From positions 13,525,597 through 13,589,596 of the forward strand of contig CM044964.1 of NCBI GenBank assembly GCA_024516035.1: 64,000 nucleotides of DNA, in the 5' to 3' direction. Source of the DNA: Bactericera cockerelli (lineage: Eukaryota; Arthropoda; Insecta; Hemiptera; Triozidae). Position numbers and translations under genes: made by a program. This document shows, piece by piece, positions 11,828 through 20,670 of the stretch (position 1 is the stretch's first letter; the number at the start of each line of letters is the position of its first letter). The notes beneath the pieces were generated by a model. It made no database searches. It was not told where the DNA came from and saw only the letters and a program-made list of their open reading frames with translations.

Positions 11828-12122
11828 AGGAGAGAGAGAGAGGATTCTATAGGAAAGAACAAGAGAAATAGATCACATGAAAAGAGGGAAAGACAGAGAT
11901 AATGGGGGGAGAGAGATAAAGGAAGAGAGAGATATTATGGAGAGGGAATAGAGTAAGAGAAAGATAAGAGAGGAGAGGTATAAGAGAGAGATATACTTCC
12001 AGAGAGAGAGAGAAAACACATAAATAAAGAGATAGAGAGTTATAAGAGGGAGTAAGGGAGAGATATCCTGTGAAAGAGAGGTAAAAAGAGATAGGAGAGA
12101 GAGAGAGAGAGAGAGAGGAATA
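11828..12122 (+). repeat. GA-rich tract
   Basis: Polypurine sequence with GAGAGA and GATA words, ending in a perfect (GA)n run near 12092-12118. Confidence 0.8.
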
Positions 12123-12536
12123 TCCTCGCTGTCTCTATTCTGTCAGGATTCCTGATGGCCTAATTCCTTCCTCTCGTCCTGCTATATCCTTTCATATTTT
12201 CTCTTTAGTTAAAAGGATTATAACATTATATGCCCTTCTTTTGTTATAATATCTAAGCGAAAAAGGGTTTCCATATTATCTTACTAGCCGTTATACCCTA
12301 TTCCAGATTAGGAATTAATGTAAAATTCAGCATGATGCTCGGGATTTGTTCATATGAGAAAAATCCTATTATCGAGCCCTTTTCCGTACGCCGTCTGTCT
12401 TTGTCACAACTATTGAACAATGGAAGCTAATATTCATAGGTTGTCTCTGTAGATCATTCAGGTTTTTTCCACTTCCACAAAAAGATTTGTGGATTTGTGC
12501 ACAATAGATCATGAAATCACTGAAGTTTTACTCTTT

Positions 12537-12622
12537 TTTACTTTCCTTATCCTATAGTAAGGAAAGTATTGTATTCGTCGAAAATTTGACTTACCCAGTT
12601 TTTTCACATTTTCTTTAAGTAG
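12537..12622 (+). repeat. Repeat R, 5' terminal fragment
   Basis: Matches the first 85 bp of repeat R (20780 onwards): TTTACTTTCCTTATCC, its near-palindromic mate AAGGAAAGTA, then TTCGTCGAAAATTTGAC. The rest is absent. A similar end-only piece lies at 29262-29328. Confidence 0.8.
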
Positions 12623-12995
12623 CTAATTTAGATGTGTCAAGAGGACAAACAAAAAGATATAATTATAATAACATTTGATATGAACAAAGGATATTCGTTA
12701 CTAACAAAGGATATACCACTCTTAAAAATGACTGTGCTTCCTTCAATTACTCATTACAAGCGCTGGATCTAAATGAATGTACGACATGTACTTGTTTTCA
12801 ATGTTATCTCTAGTATCAGCTTAAAATTATTTTTAAAATCTTTTCATATTTCTGTTTTCTTCTGTTTCAGATGACAGAACTTGTTAAATGCAAGGAGAAC
12901 ATCTGCAGGGCTGCAAAGAAGAAATTAAATGTTGAAATGGAAAAACAAGTTTTATAAAAAGAATAATAACGTGATGCAGATACGTAAAACACAAT

Positions 12996-13000
12996 GTAAA
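12996..13000 (+). repeat. Target-site duplication, left copy
   Basis: GTAAA directly before the LTR at 13001, matched by GTAAA at 15560-15564 directly after the other LTR. A 5-bp duplication is usual for Ty3-group integration. Confidence 0.85.
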
Positions 13001-13202
13001 TGATATGTATGTCGTACTAACTAAGGGAATAACTAATAATGTACGAATGTATGGTGTAAGAGTGAATCAATCTATTTTACATTTATTTAACAGAGAACAG
13101 AAAAGTGAACTGGTGGAAAATCTAAACCAAGAGTGACCAGTCATTCGGTACCCAGTCCAGAAGAGGAATTTCTTCCGGCCAGTAAATAATCAATATGTAT
13201 CA
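13001..13202 (-). repeat. 3' LTR of the retrotransposon
   Basis: 202 bp, read on the minus strand. It begins TGATACATATTG and ends CATATCA. The element's ORF stop codon (TGA) overlaps the first three bases of this LTR at 13200-13202. Confidence 0.92.
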
Positions 13203-15347
13203 TATGTCCCCCCTGTAATGTGTGAGTCGGATCTGATCCACATGTCTCCGCCACTCCCGTCCATCATCCAAAGTCACCACGTAATGCAGCAATCCTTTTC
13301 GCTCTGTTATTTTTCCAAATACCCATCTTGGTCCTCGGAAGTAGTTGCGAGCTTGCACTCGGTCTCCTATATTGAAAAATCTGCCTTTGTGGAAGACTGC
13401 TGGTTGAGTGTTCCTTGTTTCTAGCTCCGGAGGTTTCATGATAGCATCGAGTCTTGTTCTCGGGTCTCTTCCAAGCATCATAGAGTAGGGAGATACCCCG
13501 TCGCTATTTGGCACCTTCCTCAGCTGCATCTTGATGGATGGATGAAATGCAGCTGATGTCTTGATGAATGACTTCGTGATGATTAATTCTTTTTCAAGTC
13601 GCAGCAGCTCTTCCTCGGTTTTCAATTTCCGTGAATACGGCACTGGACACGGCGGGCAGAATATTGGAGTCGCGTCTGGTTTCAGCTCGAGATGGCCCAG
13701 TTCACTCGGTATGACTCCGATCTTGTCACTGAAAACATTTTCATATTTCGCAAGTAAGTGTTCCAACGGTGAGCTTTTTGCAGATGTTAATGTTTTTATT
13801 TCAGCCCAATCCAAGTTTACTTCGCGAATCCAGTCGCGACCAAAAATAGGGTCTACCATCTGATTTACTATGATCAGTTTACCAACAAAATTTTGACTCT
13901 TGTAGTTACATTTCACAAAACACACTCCTCTAGGTTTTATGATTTCGCCAGTGTAAGTTTTCATTTCTATGCTAGTTTTGTAAATCTTACTATTCAGATT
14001 TAATTTGTTGTAATCGTCATAAGAAATAGAGCTTAGGGAGGCTCCTGTATCTACCTCCATTTGGAATGGTTTTGTTTCTATTAGTACGTGTACCATACAT
14101 TTATCAGTTTTTTTACTACGTATCAAATTAACTTCGTAATTGGATTCTTCTACTAAAATTTGTTCTTCTACTGTATGGTTTTTATGCTTGTTACTTTTAA
14201 TAAATGACATACAGACTCTAGCAATGTGACCGATCTTGTTACACTTTGAACAAAATGTGTTCCGAAATTTACAAACATTGGCCCTATGCTGAGGATTCCC
14301 ACATCGATAGCATTTACCTCTCAAATCATTTGGGTCTGTACTAGCATCAGTGTGCTTACTTGCGGCACTCTGTTCTGATCTCCTAGGCTCTGAAATAATC
14401 TTGTTCTCCCTTGTAACATGAATAGGGTTGTAACTTACGTTCGTAGGCGTAGTTTTTATTTGGTTCAACCCGATAGGCGCCTTGACTCTACTTTCCCCCA
14501 TGCACGAATTATCTTGTTTAGCCATTTCAACCGTCAAAGCTAAGTCCACCACGTCCTTGAAGCTCTTCTTATCCTTGTCCTGCAGCAGCCGCATCCGCAC
14601 CTCTGGATCAGCGAGTCCTCTGATGAACTGCAAACTCAGGAATACATCCGCTGTGCAGTGCTCACACCGCTCGCACTTGAACTCGCAGTACTTGGCTAAT
14701 TTCTTTAGTTCTGTCGAAAATTGTAGGACAGATTCGTTATGTTCCTGAGTACGGTTTATAAATTTATTTTGTAGTGCCCAGAGACTAGGCCTTGGTTCTA
14801 GATGTTCTTGTAATATTTTAACAAGTTCCTCATATGTCTTATTAATAGGGCTATCTGGGGCACAAATATCATATAATTTCTCATGTATGTGAGGTAATAA
14901 AGCATGTAGTAGAATATATACCTTCATTTTGTCATCTGAATTACCCTTTAGCAACATGAAAGTTTCAAGTCGTTTGACAAAATTCGAAAAAGTTTCGTCC
15001 TCTTGATAAGGAACAAAATTTAAATTTGATGTACATAATGATTGGGGATTGCTTGTTTTAGGTGTATCCATCTTGTTTCTCAATTGTAAAATTTTTACAG
15101 TCATACCTGTTATCAGTTCGTAAATTGAAAACCTGTAACTTTGTTCCTGCTCTAACTCTTCCTCCTGTACCAGTGTATCCAATGTGTCCTGAGCTTCTTC
15201 GTATTTTTTTCTATAGAACACAATAAGTTCTTCATATGCCGTCAGCTGTTCCGGTGAGCAGTCCGGTGAAATTTTTCCATCTGTCTTCGTAAGCATCGCC
15301 TTGAATGTCGCCCTTTTGTTCCTCCATTGTTTGATTTCTTTCTCCAT
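13200..15347 (-). CDS. Gag-protease polyprotein with truncated RT and integrase ends
   Basis: The frame stays open up to a TTG at 15354-15356, but the first ATG is at 15345-15347, giving about 715 residues. Residues about 1-340 form a Gag-like helical region (charged, with a W-A-L-Q-N-K-F type retrotransposon Gag segment). Two CCHC zinc knuckles follow (C-x2-C-x4-H-x4-C at about 346-359 and 366-379), which bind the RNA template. The aspartic protease has D-T-G-A-S at about 433-437. Reverse transcriptase starts at about 527 (L-x-L-x-P-D-A-T-P-I) but stops near 592, before any catalytic motif. The frame then jumps to an integrase C-terminus (G-V-S-P-Y-S-M-M-L-G-R at about 617-627, then an SH3-like tail). 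The RT-to-IN junction is near 13571, and a second small deletion near 13535 is likely. No frameshift or internal stop is seen, so Gag and protease could still be made. Confidence 0.9.
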   Translation of the reverse strand: MEKEIKQWRNKRATFKAMLTKTDGKISPDCSPEQLTAYEELIVFYRKKYEEAQDTLDTLVQEEELEQEQSYRFSIYELITGMTVKILQLRNKMDTPKTSNPQSLCTSNLNFVPYQEDETFSNFVKRLETFMLLKGNSDDKMKVYILLHALLPHIHEKLYDICAPDSPINKTYEELVKILQEHLEPRPSLWALQNKFINRTQEHNESVLQFSTELKKLAKYCEFKCERCEHCTADVFLSLQFIRGLADPEVRMRLLQDKDKKSFKDVVDLALTVEMAKQDNSCMGESRVKAPIGLNQIKTTPTNVSYNPIHVTRENKIISEPRRSEQSAASKHTDASTDPNDLRGKCYRCGNPQHRANVCKFRNTFCSKCNKIGHIARVCMSFIKSNKHKNHTVEEQILVEESNYEVNLIRSKKTDKCMVHVLIETKPFQMEVDTGASLSSISYDDYNKLNLNSKIYKTSIEMKTYTGEIIKPRGVCFVKCNYKSQNFVGKLIIVNQMVDPIFGRDWIREVNLDWAEIKTLTSAKSSPLEHLLAKYENVFSDKIGVIPSELGHLELKPDATPIFCPPCPVPYSRKLKTEEELLRLEKELIITKSFIKTSAAFHPSIKMQLRKVPNSDGVSPYSMMLGRDPRTRLDAIMKPPELETRNTQPAVFHKGRFFNIGDRVQARNYFRGPRWVFGKITERKGLLHYVVTLDDGREWRRHVDQIRLTHYRGDI

Positions 15348-15357
15348 CGTCGCCAAT

Positions 15358-15559
15358 TGATATGTATGTCGTACTAACTAAGGGAATAACTAATAATGTA
15401 CGAATGTATGGTGTAAGAGTGAATCAATCTATTTTACATTTATTTAACAGAGAACAGAAAAGTGAACTGGTGGAAAATCTAAACCAAGAGTGACCAGTCA
15501 TTCGGTACCCAGTCCAGAAGAGGAATTTCTTCCGGCCAGTAAATAATCAATATGTATCA
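15358..15559 (-). repeat. 5' LTR of the retrotransposon
   Basis: 202 bp; I see no difference from the LTR at 13001-13202. As the 5' LTR on the minus strand it would carry the element promoter. No clear TATA box was assigned. Confidence 0.92.
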
Positions 15560-15564
15560 GTAAA
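15560..15564 (+). repeat. Target-site duplication, right copy
   Basis: GTAAA, the mate of 12996-13000. Confidence 0.85.
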
Positions 15565-16504
15565 ATATCAAACCATAATAACGCAGAATTGAAAATATCA
15601 CTGAAGCTACATTCCCCTGAAAGATAATATAACAATAATAAAATTATAAAATAACAAAATTATAACAAAACAGAAACAAGCACAACATAAACAGTGCTGT
15701 TGAATTTTAATTAATTTAATTCCAGAAAAGGATAAGAAAAAAATGGAAAATGTTTAGTATGCAGAGGAGTGACTTTTTTTCTCAAGTTTAATCTCAAAGT
15801 TAGAGTGAATGATAGCACGGGACTACCTGTTCTGTTTAATAAAGCACTCAAATTTTATTCAATCTCTCTAGTTTAAATTGAATGAATAAAAAACATTCAA
15901 GTCTAAATAGGAGTGAGCAAATACATACATACGTAGTCTAATTATGTTTCACAAAAATAACGCTTTTTCATTTAAATATAACAGAGCTAATAAGAAAGAA
16001 TAAACCGGTAATGTATTCAAAAACACGATCATAAACTTCAAGTGAGGACAAAATAATTCCAAGGCCGCCTGAGGTTTATGGAGTGAGTTTGAATGAGTTA
16101 TTGTACGAATTCCAAAGAAGTTAACTTCTCATAGAAGGATTTTATTGATTCTCATAGATGACATTTGTGGAGGAAACCTTCATTCTATGTGTGGGGTAAA
16201 TTTTATAACTAAACAATCTCAAGAGAGAAAATGTGCTAAATATTGAAGAAATGAGCAATTTATGTATCTCTTCTATAGTAAAAAAGATAGATGCAAGTGT
16301 AGAGTTGTAGATCCGCTCATGTAGTTATGTTGAGCGAGGTCAATGAAATGCAACTTTGATTTGATTTAAAAACAAGTTCTATTGAAGAACGTCGCTCTGT
16401 TTTAAGACTTGGTATATTATGTCTCAGTAACTGTGCTCAAAGAGGATCAATATGTAACGCCATAAGAAACACAAGTATTATTCTGATGGTCTGAAAAAAA
16501 TGTA
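15565..16504. other. Upstream region of the PDE11 first coding exon
   Basis: AT-rich, no repeat or ORF recognised. It probably holds 5' UTR or promoter sequence, or intron if non-coding exons lie further upstream. I could not pick a convincing initiator or TATA element. An in-frame stop shortly before 16505 means coding does not extend further 5' without splicing. Confidence 0.4.
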
Positions 16505-17676
16505 ATGGCATATTTAATCAATGATAAAACTATTTCTATACAAGATTCGAGAAGCAAGAGCAAGGAATTGATCAACAACAATAATAATGAAGACGTTTGT
16601 GAAGTATCACAGAAAGAAAAGGATGAAGAAAAAAAGACGGAAGAGATTGGTTTTGAATCAAGGGAAAGCAAATGTGATGACCTATACCATAAGCAATATA
16701 CTAGGAAATCAAATAATAATGTACAATCATACCAGTGTGATATTAAGCAATATGATAAAACTAATCATAGGGAGATGGAGAAATGTGATAGACAGGATGA
16801 GGTGTTCATTCAGGAAACGAATAATAGAAAATATGAAAAGAACGAATACTGTGAACAATTTAGTGAATCCTCATCTAGTGTTGATGAAAAACTCAAAACT
16901 TGTAAAAACAATAGTAAAGACACAACGAATCCAACACACGGCAGTAGCAATCAAACGAGTAGTCACATTGTTAAAGACAATGTTCGAAGCACTCAGATTA
17001 AAACGACTGAAAGTATTAACCATGTATCAAATTACAAGAGTACAAACACGTCCAGTATACCCAAAGCATTGTACAGTACATCCACCAGCAATAGCTTGAG
17101 TCCCAAGATTCATAGGATAGAAAAAGCTACGAGTGTGAGTAACTCCTCTTCCAGATCCAACAGTGAAAGATCTTTCAAATATGAAACTAGTCCGAAACGC
17201 AACTCTCGGGAAAGTTCTGTGGCTAGTAGCAGCAGTCGAAATAGTCTAACCTGTGATAGGAAACCTCATGGTCCTAGGAATGAAGGTGACATGAGTGAGC
17301 TGACGGAGGAGATGGTAGAGAAATGGGTCATGACAAATGCTTCCACTGATTTCATAGACAGGCTGATTAAACTGAAACAGAATGAGCGAACGAGGAGAGA
17401 GATACAAGAAGATCAGCAGAGCTCTGCGAAAATGGGCAGGCGGAATCAGCCGGGCTTCAGCAGTTTAGAGACGATGTCGTCAGCCAATGAGAGCAGCTCA
17501 AACGTCTCCAACTCCATTGAGTCCGTGTCGAGCTACAACGACCCCATGGCGAGCTGCATGGACTTGACCCTCCGCACCTCCGCCTCCACCTGCAACAAGA
17601 GAACTTCCGTCACCTCCGATCTCTTCAACCTGTGGATCTCTAACTCTCCCATCAAGAGATGCAAATCGCCCAATAG
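16505..17676 (+). CDS. Pde11: PDE11-like phosphodiesterase, first coding exon (N-terminal region)
   Basis: Encodes about 390 residues, then a donor CAATAG|GTGAGT, phase 2. The first 260 residues are low-complexity and rich in Ser, Asn, Lys and Glu, likely disordered, with no domain. From residue 263 the text changes to M-S-E-L-T-E-E-M-V-E-K-W, which matches the conserved N-terminal helix of PDE11 proteins (E-M-V-E-K-W in the human protein, from memory). A Ser-rich linker with R-R-N and S-P-x-R/K sites follows, plausible for kinase regulation. The ATG at 16505 is the first in frame after a stop; an alternative start is the ATG at 17291, just before the conserved helix. GC content and complexity rise in the last 250 bp, consistent with constraint there. 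The next exon joins in frame at 26556. PDE11 hydrolyses cAMP and cGMP. Confidence 0.8.
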
Positions 17677-18755
17677 GTGAGTGAAAACTTTTTCTTTTAT
17701 CCTACGAGTAACTTCTGAGTGTTCAATTCAATAAAATCATAGTCTCACATAAATGATATTTGAACACAATTTTGGTTGTTTTGCCTCTAATATCATACAG
17801 TAAGGTTAAATTTAGTCTGTTTAGAGATCTAGTGCGGAATTAATAGACGTTTTTGTAATACCTCTGTGGAGCTATAGATTTTGCCTATTGTCTTTGATGG
17901 GGAAAACTAATGTTAAGTCTGATTTTGTCTATTCATTTCGCCTTTAGTTTTGAACAGGCTCAAATGGAGTTTTTTTGTTAATAATGTGTAATTTATCATT
18001 AGATTCAAGAGGATTCATGGTTACAAATTAAAAAGCTACGAGTCCTTTCAATATACTGGGTGAATTTTCAATATGCGTGTCTATTTCATATTACTGGTAT
18101 AGATAAGTGTTCGGTATAGTGATTTCTCTCAAATGAATAGCCACGTCCAAAGAGTGATTCAACGGAACCGTATAGATAAGCAGAATCCATTGAACAATAT
18201 TACAATACAACTCGGTTCCAAGCGAGCTTTATCAATTTGCTTTACAAAACTCAGAGACTAACCGAGAGTGACCTTATAGATTGCTCATTCATTGATTCTG
18301 TTATGCCAAGTGTTAGTAATAGTTCGTGAGGCTACTAGTAGCACTGTAGCAAGGTTCTGCACTAGAAGTTCTACTGTTCTACCATACTGTAGAAGCCAGG
18401 CGTGTGGTCAGTTGTTGAGGGTCCCGGGTTTGACTTAACTTATACGCTCAAATATACTGTAATATACGCCTATGACGTATATTACAAAAAATTACGGTGA
18501 CAAAAATTCCCAATCTCCGGTTTTGTGTTTTTCAGGTGTTTTCCAAGATCCGTAGAACCAAGCATTAGAATGGCTTTTAGCATCTAATACTACTTGTAAT
18601 GATTTTCTTTTCACACCCCCGGTTGCCTAAACTTGAAACTTCTGGCACACCGGTTAGTTTCCTTTTACCCGATTTTGAAGAGTTTCAGAAGATGAAATGT
18701 TAAAGAGAAAATAACGAAATAATACCGAGGTAGCTTAAGAGGAGGGGCGAGGGAG
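17677..18755. other. PDE11 intron 1, 5' part, nothing recognised
   Basis: The intron begins with a strong donor GTGAGTG at 17677. The sequence to about 18755 is AT-rich with no repeat family or exon that I can support. Confidence 0.5.
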
Positions 18756-18838
18756 GTGGATAAAGCTCTACCTTGGAGCAAGATATTCAATTTAGGAGAG
18801 TTAACGGTCATGCTTTATTGCAGTGGTTCACAAAGTTC

Positions 18839-19042
18839 TTATTTTCTTACCTCAAAATGGTCTAAGATCTCTTTTTTTTCTTTTTTAAATAAATTATTTT
18901 TCAATTCTTCCAAGAAGGGAGATGTTCTGTTTGAGAAATATTGTCTGAGATTCTCATCTTGTTTGTTATGGAGAGCTTCAATGTCAATCAAGTCTCGTCC
19001 ACCTTTACTTCTTGGAAGAAATAATCTCTCTACAGCAGAATG
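18839..19042 (-). pseudogene. Degraded LINE reverse-transcriptase fragment
   Basis: The minus strand reads about 67 codons with the pattern S-A-V-E-R-L-F-L-P-R-S-K-G-G-R-D-L-I-D-I-E-A-L-H followed by Q-Y-F. This is the conserved region behind the reverse-transcriptase core of many RTE/Jockey-type non-LTR elements (R-L-Y-L-P-R-x-x-G-G-R-G-L-x-D-x-x-x-L-H, from memory). It ends at a stop at 18839-18841 and no catalytic motif is present. It sits in PDE11 intron 1, antisense to the gene. Confidence 0.7.
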
Positions 19043-19299
19043 AGGAAGATATATCTCTCTACAGAAGAATGAAGATGATGGGATGGTAAATAAATTATTA
19101 TGCTTGGTGAAATTGTTTTGATGGTATCAAACTTCATCCGAAATATGTTCGGTGTTATTGTCTATTATTTCGGAGAAATTTCTAATCTTAGAAATCGGAA
19201 GTATTTTTAATTTTCTAGTCTTTGGAGAATCTTATAGCTCGAACGACCCACTCCACCAGTGGTGTTAAAGCGCCTAACGGAAAAAAGAGAATCATATAG

Positions 19300-19504
19300 C
19301 CGTAGTTATGAACAGAGACTTCTGTCTAAATTTGGTCACAATAGATCTAAATAGAGGTCGGTGTGATAATTGGTGCTTTTCTTGTGGAACTCCAACCAGT
19401 CTATAATAATAATAATGTCTTAAGCAAGGTATATTGGCCAATAATATCAGAGGAAATCATGCTTGAGACATTGCTCAGGCGGCGTTTTCTGTTCATAAAT
19501 ACGG
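19300..19504 (+). mobile_element. Foldback MITE K, copy 1
   Basis: About 205 bp. The left end CCGTAGTTATGAACAGA and right end TCTGTTCATAAATACGG are inverted. The right arm (GCTTGAGACATTGCTCAGGC and onwards) is the reverse complement of the left arm of copy 2 at 20671. It contains the words AAGCAAGGTAT and AGAGGAAATCATGCTT, shared with copy 2. Short, non-coding and with terminal inverted repeats, so MITE-like. Confidence 0.7.
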
Positions 19505-19681
19505 GTGTTAGACTACAGCTCGTACTTATTCGGTTTTTCATTACTCCACAAATATGTTCATAAATAATTATGTAAATATGTACTTACTAGGTCTGAAGCT
19601 ACAAAACAAAAGGGAACTAATTTAACTTGAGTGTGAGAATAATATTGCACTCTTGAGTGGACTAAGTACACAAGTATGAAA

Positions 19682-20335
19682 AATCTGGTGTAAACATCAC
19701 ACGACTTTCCTTATCCCCCAAAAAGAAGTCGAAATCCGCCACTGGTGACTCAACGGTAACAGATAGTTAAAAATCAGTGCCAAATTCGTAATCAGCACTT
19801 CAAAATCATTTAATTTGATATGTCACAACCCCCATCTAGGATGAATAATAAAAAAGTTAGTCCAATCGGGTCCCCCTACAATACCGGTAAATTGGGGCCG
19901 GTTTCCAAAAAGTTAAAGATATCAAAAAAATGATCAGAGTGAACCCCTATTATTTTTTTAATCTGAGAAAATGTTGTTCTCTAACTTTTTTTGTATCTTT
20001 AACCAATTCAAAGAAGCGGTGCTTGCGGCCAATATTTGCGGCCCTGCGGCCGCAGAATGCGGCCGATTTCAACCAAAAGTTTCATGGTTCGTCTGGTGTA
20101 TAAAATTAATTACCATACCAAATTTCAAGTCTCTAGCTCTTACCGTTCTTGAGATATCCTGTTCACACACAGACACACAGACACACACACACACAGACAG
20201 ACGCACGGACCAATGGCTGAAAACCACTTTTTTGGTATCCTGAGGCTATGATTCGTCCAGAAATGTGAAAAGCTGGGTAGGTCAAATTTTCGACGAATAC
20301 AATACTTTCCTTATTATAGGATAAGGAAAGTAAAA
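19682..20335 (-). repeat. Repeat R, near full copy (reversed)
   Basis: About 650 bp, reversed relative to the copy at 20780-21426. Landmarks: ATCTGGTGTAAA end, CATCTAGGATGAATAATAAAA, AATACCGGTAAATT, ATGATCAGAGTG, GGCCGCAGAATGCGGCCG, CCGTTCTTGAGATATCC, a CAGACAGACACACACAC microsatellite, and the terminal word pair AAGTATTG / CTTTCCTTAT. No coding capacity. It forms an inverted pair with the next copy. Confidence 0.85.
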
Positions 20336-20351
20336 AATATGAAAGTTATGA

Positions 20352-20580
20352 TTATTTTATCACAATTTTACTCAAACTCGCCTTACTAAATCATTGCCTT
20401 ATTATTATTATTTAATACTTAACTGGCAAACTACATAATACATACTGCAATACAGGACATGAAATGAAAAGAACTCAATGGAATATGTAGTGAACCAAGG
20501 GGCGAGGTTGAACCCTGTGGCTTTCTCTTCCACCGAACCCCAGATTACAATGTCTTTTAATTGAGCTACTGAGGTCGGTT
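20352..20580 (-). mobile_element. SINE G copy, interrupted
   Basis: Reversed SINE G. The 3' part (ACTCAAACTCGCCTTACTAAAT) and the tRNA-like head (GAACCCCAGATTACAA ... GAGCTACTGAGGTCGG) are separated by about 100 bp of unrelated AT-rich DNA. Compare 51851-51990 (+) and 53680-53803 (-). Confidence 0.5.
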
Positions 20581-20582
20581 AT

Positions 20583-20670
20583 ATAATAATAATAATAACA
20601 CTCTTTAGTGGAAGCTAACCAATAGGCGAGGTTAATACTCAAAGCATTTTCTACCACCTATCCCTCACAC
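20583..20670 (-). mobile_element. SINE A copy, tail half (split by insertion)
   Basis: Reversed SINE A 3' half, from the (TTATTA)/ACACTCTTTAGTGG end to CTACCACCTATCCCTCA. The same SINE resumes at 21448 with AGAGTCTTATTATTATG. The gap is filled by MITE K copy 2, which itself contains repeat R. Confidence 0.75.

Larger units (their letters stand above)
13001..15559 (-). mobile_element. Internally deleted Ty3/mdg1-like LTR retrotransposon
   Basis: A complete insertion: two 202-bp LTRs that appear identical by eye, a 5-bp target duplication, a tRNA-primer-site-like TGGCGACG just inside the 5' LTR (about 15344-15355), a G-rich polypurine tract before the 3' LTR (about 13203-13216), and one long ORF. 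The LTRs start TG and end CA. The ORF holds Gag, zinc knuckles, protease, the first piece of reverse transcriptase and the last piece of integrase, but lacks the catalytic reverse transcriptase, RNase H and integrase core. It must therefore depend on a relative for mobility. LTR identity implies recent insertion. It lies antisense, about 950 bp upstream of the PDE11 first coding exon. Confidence 0.92.

Noticed and set aside
16587..17099. 170-codon frame overlapping the PDE11 first exon
   Set aside because: Shadow in another frame of the long exon that splices correctly to GAF-A.
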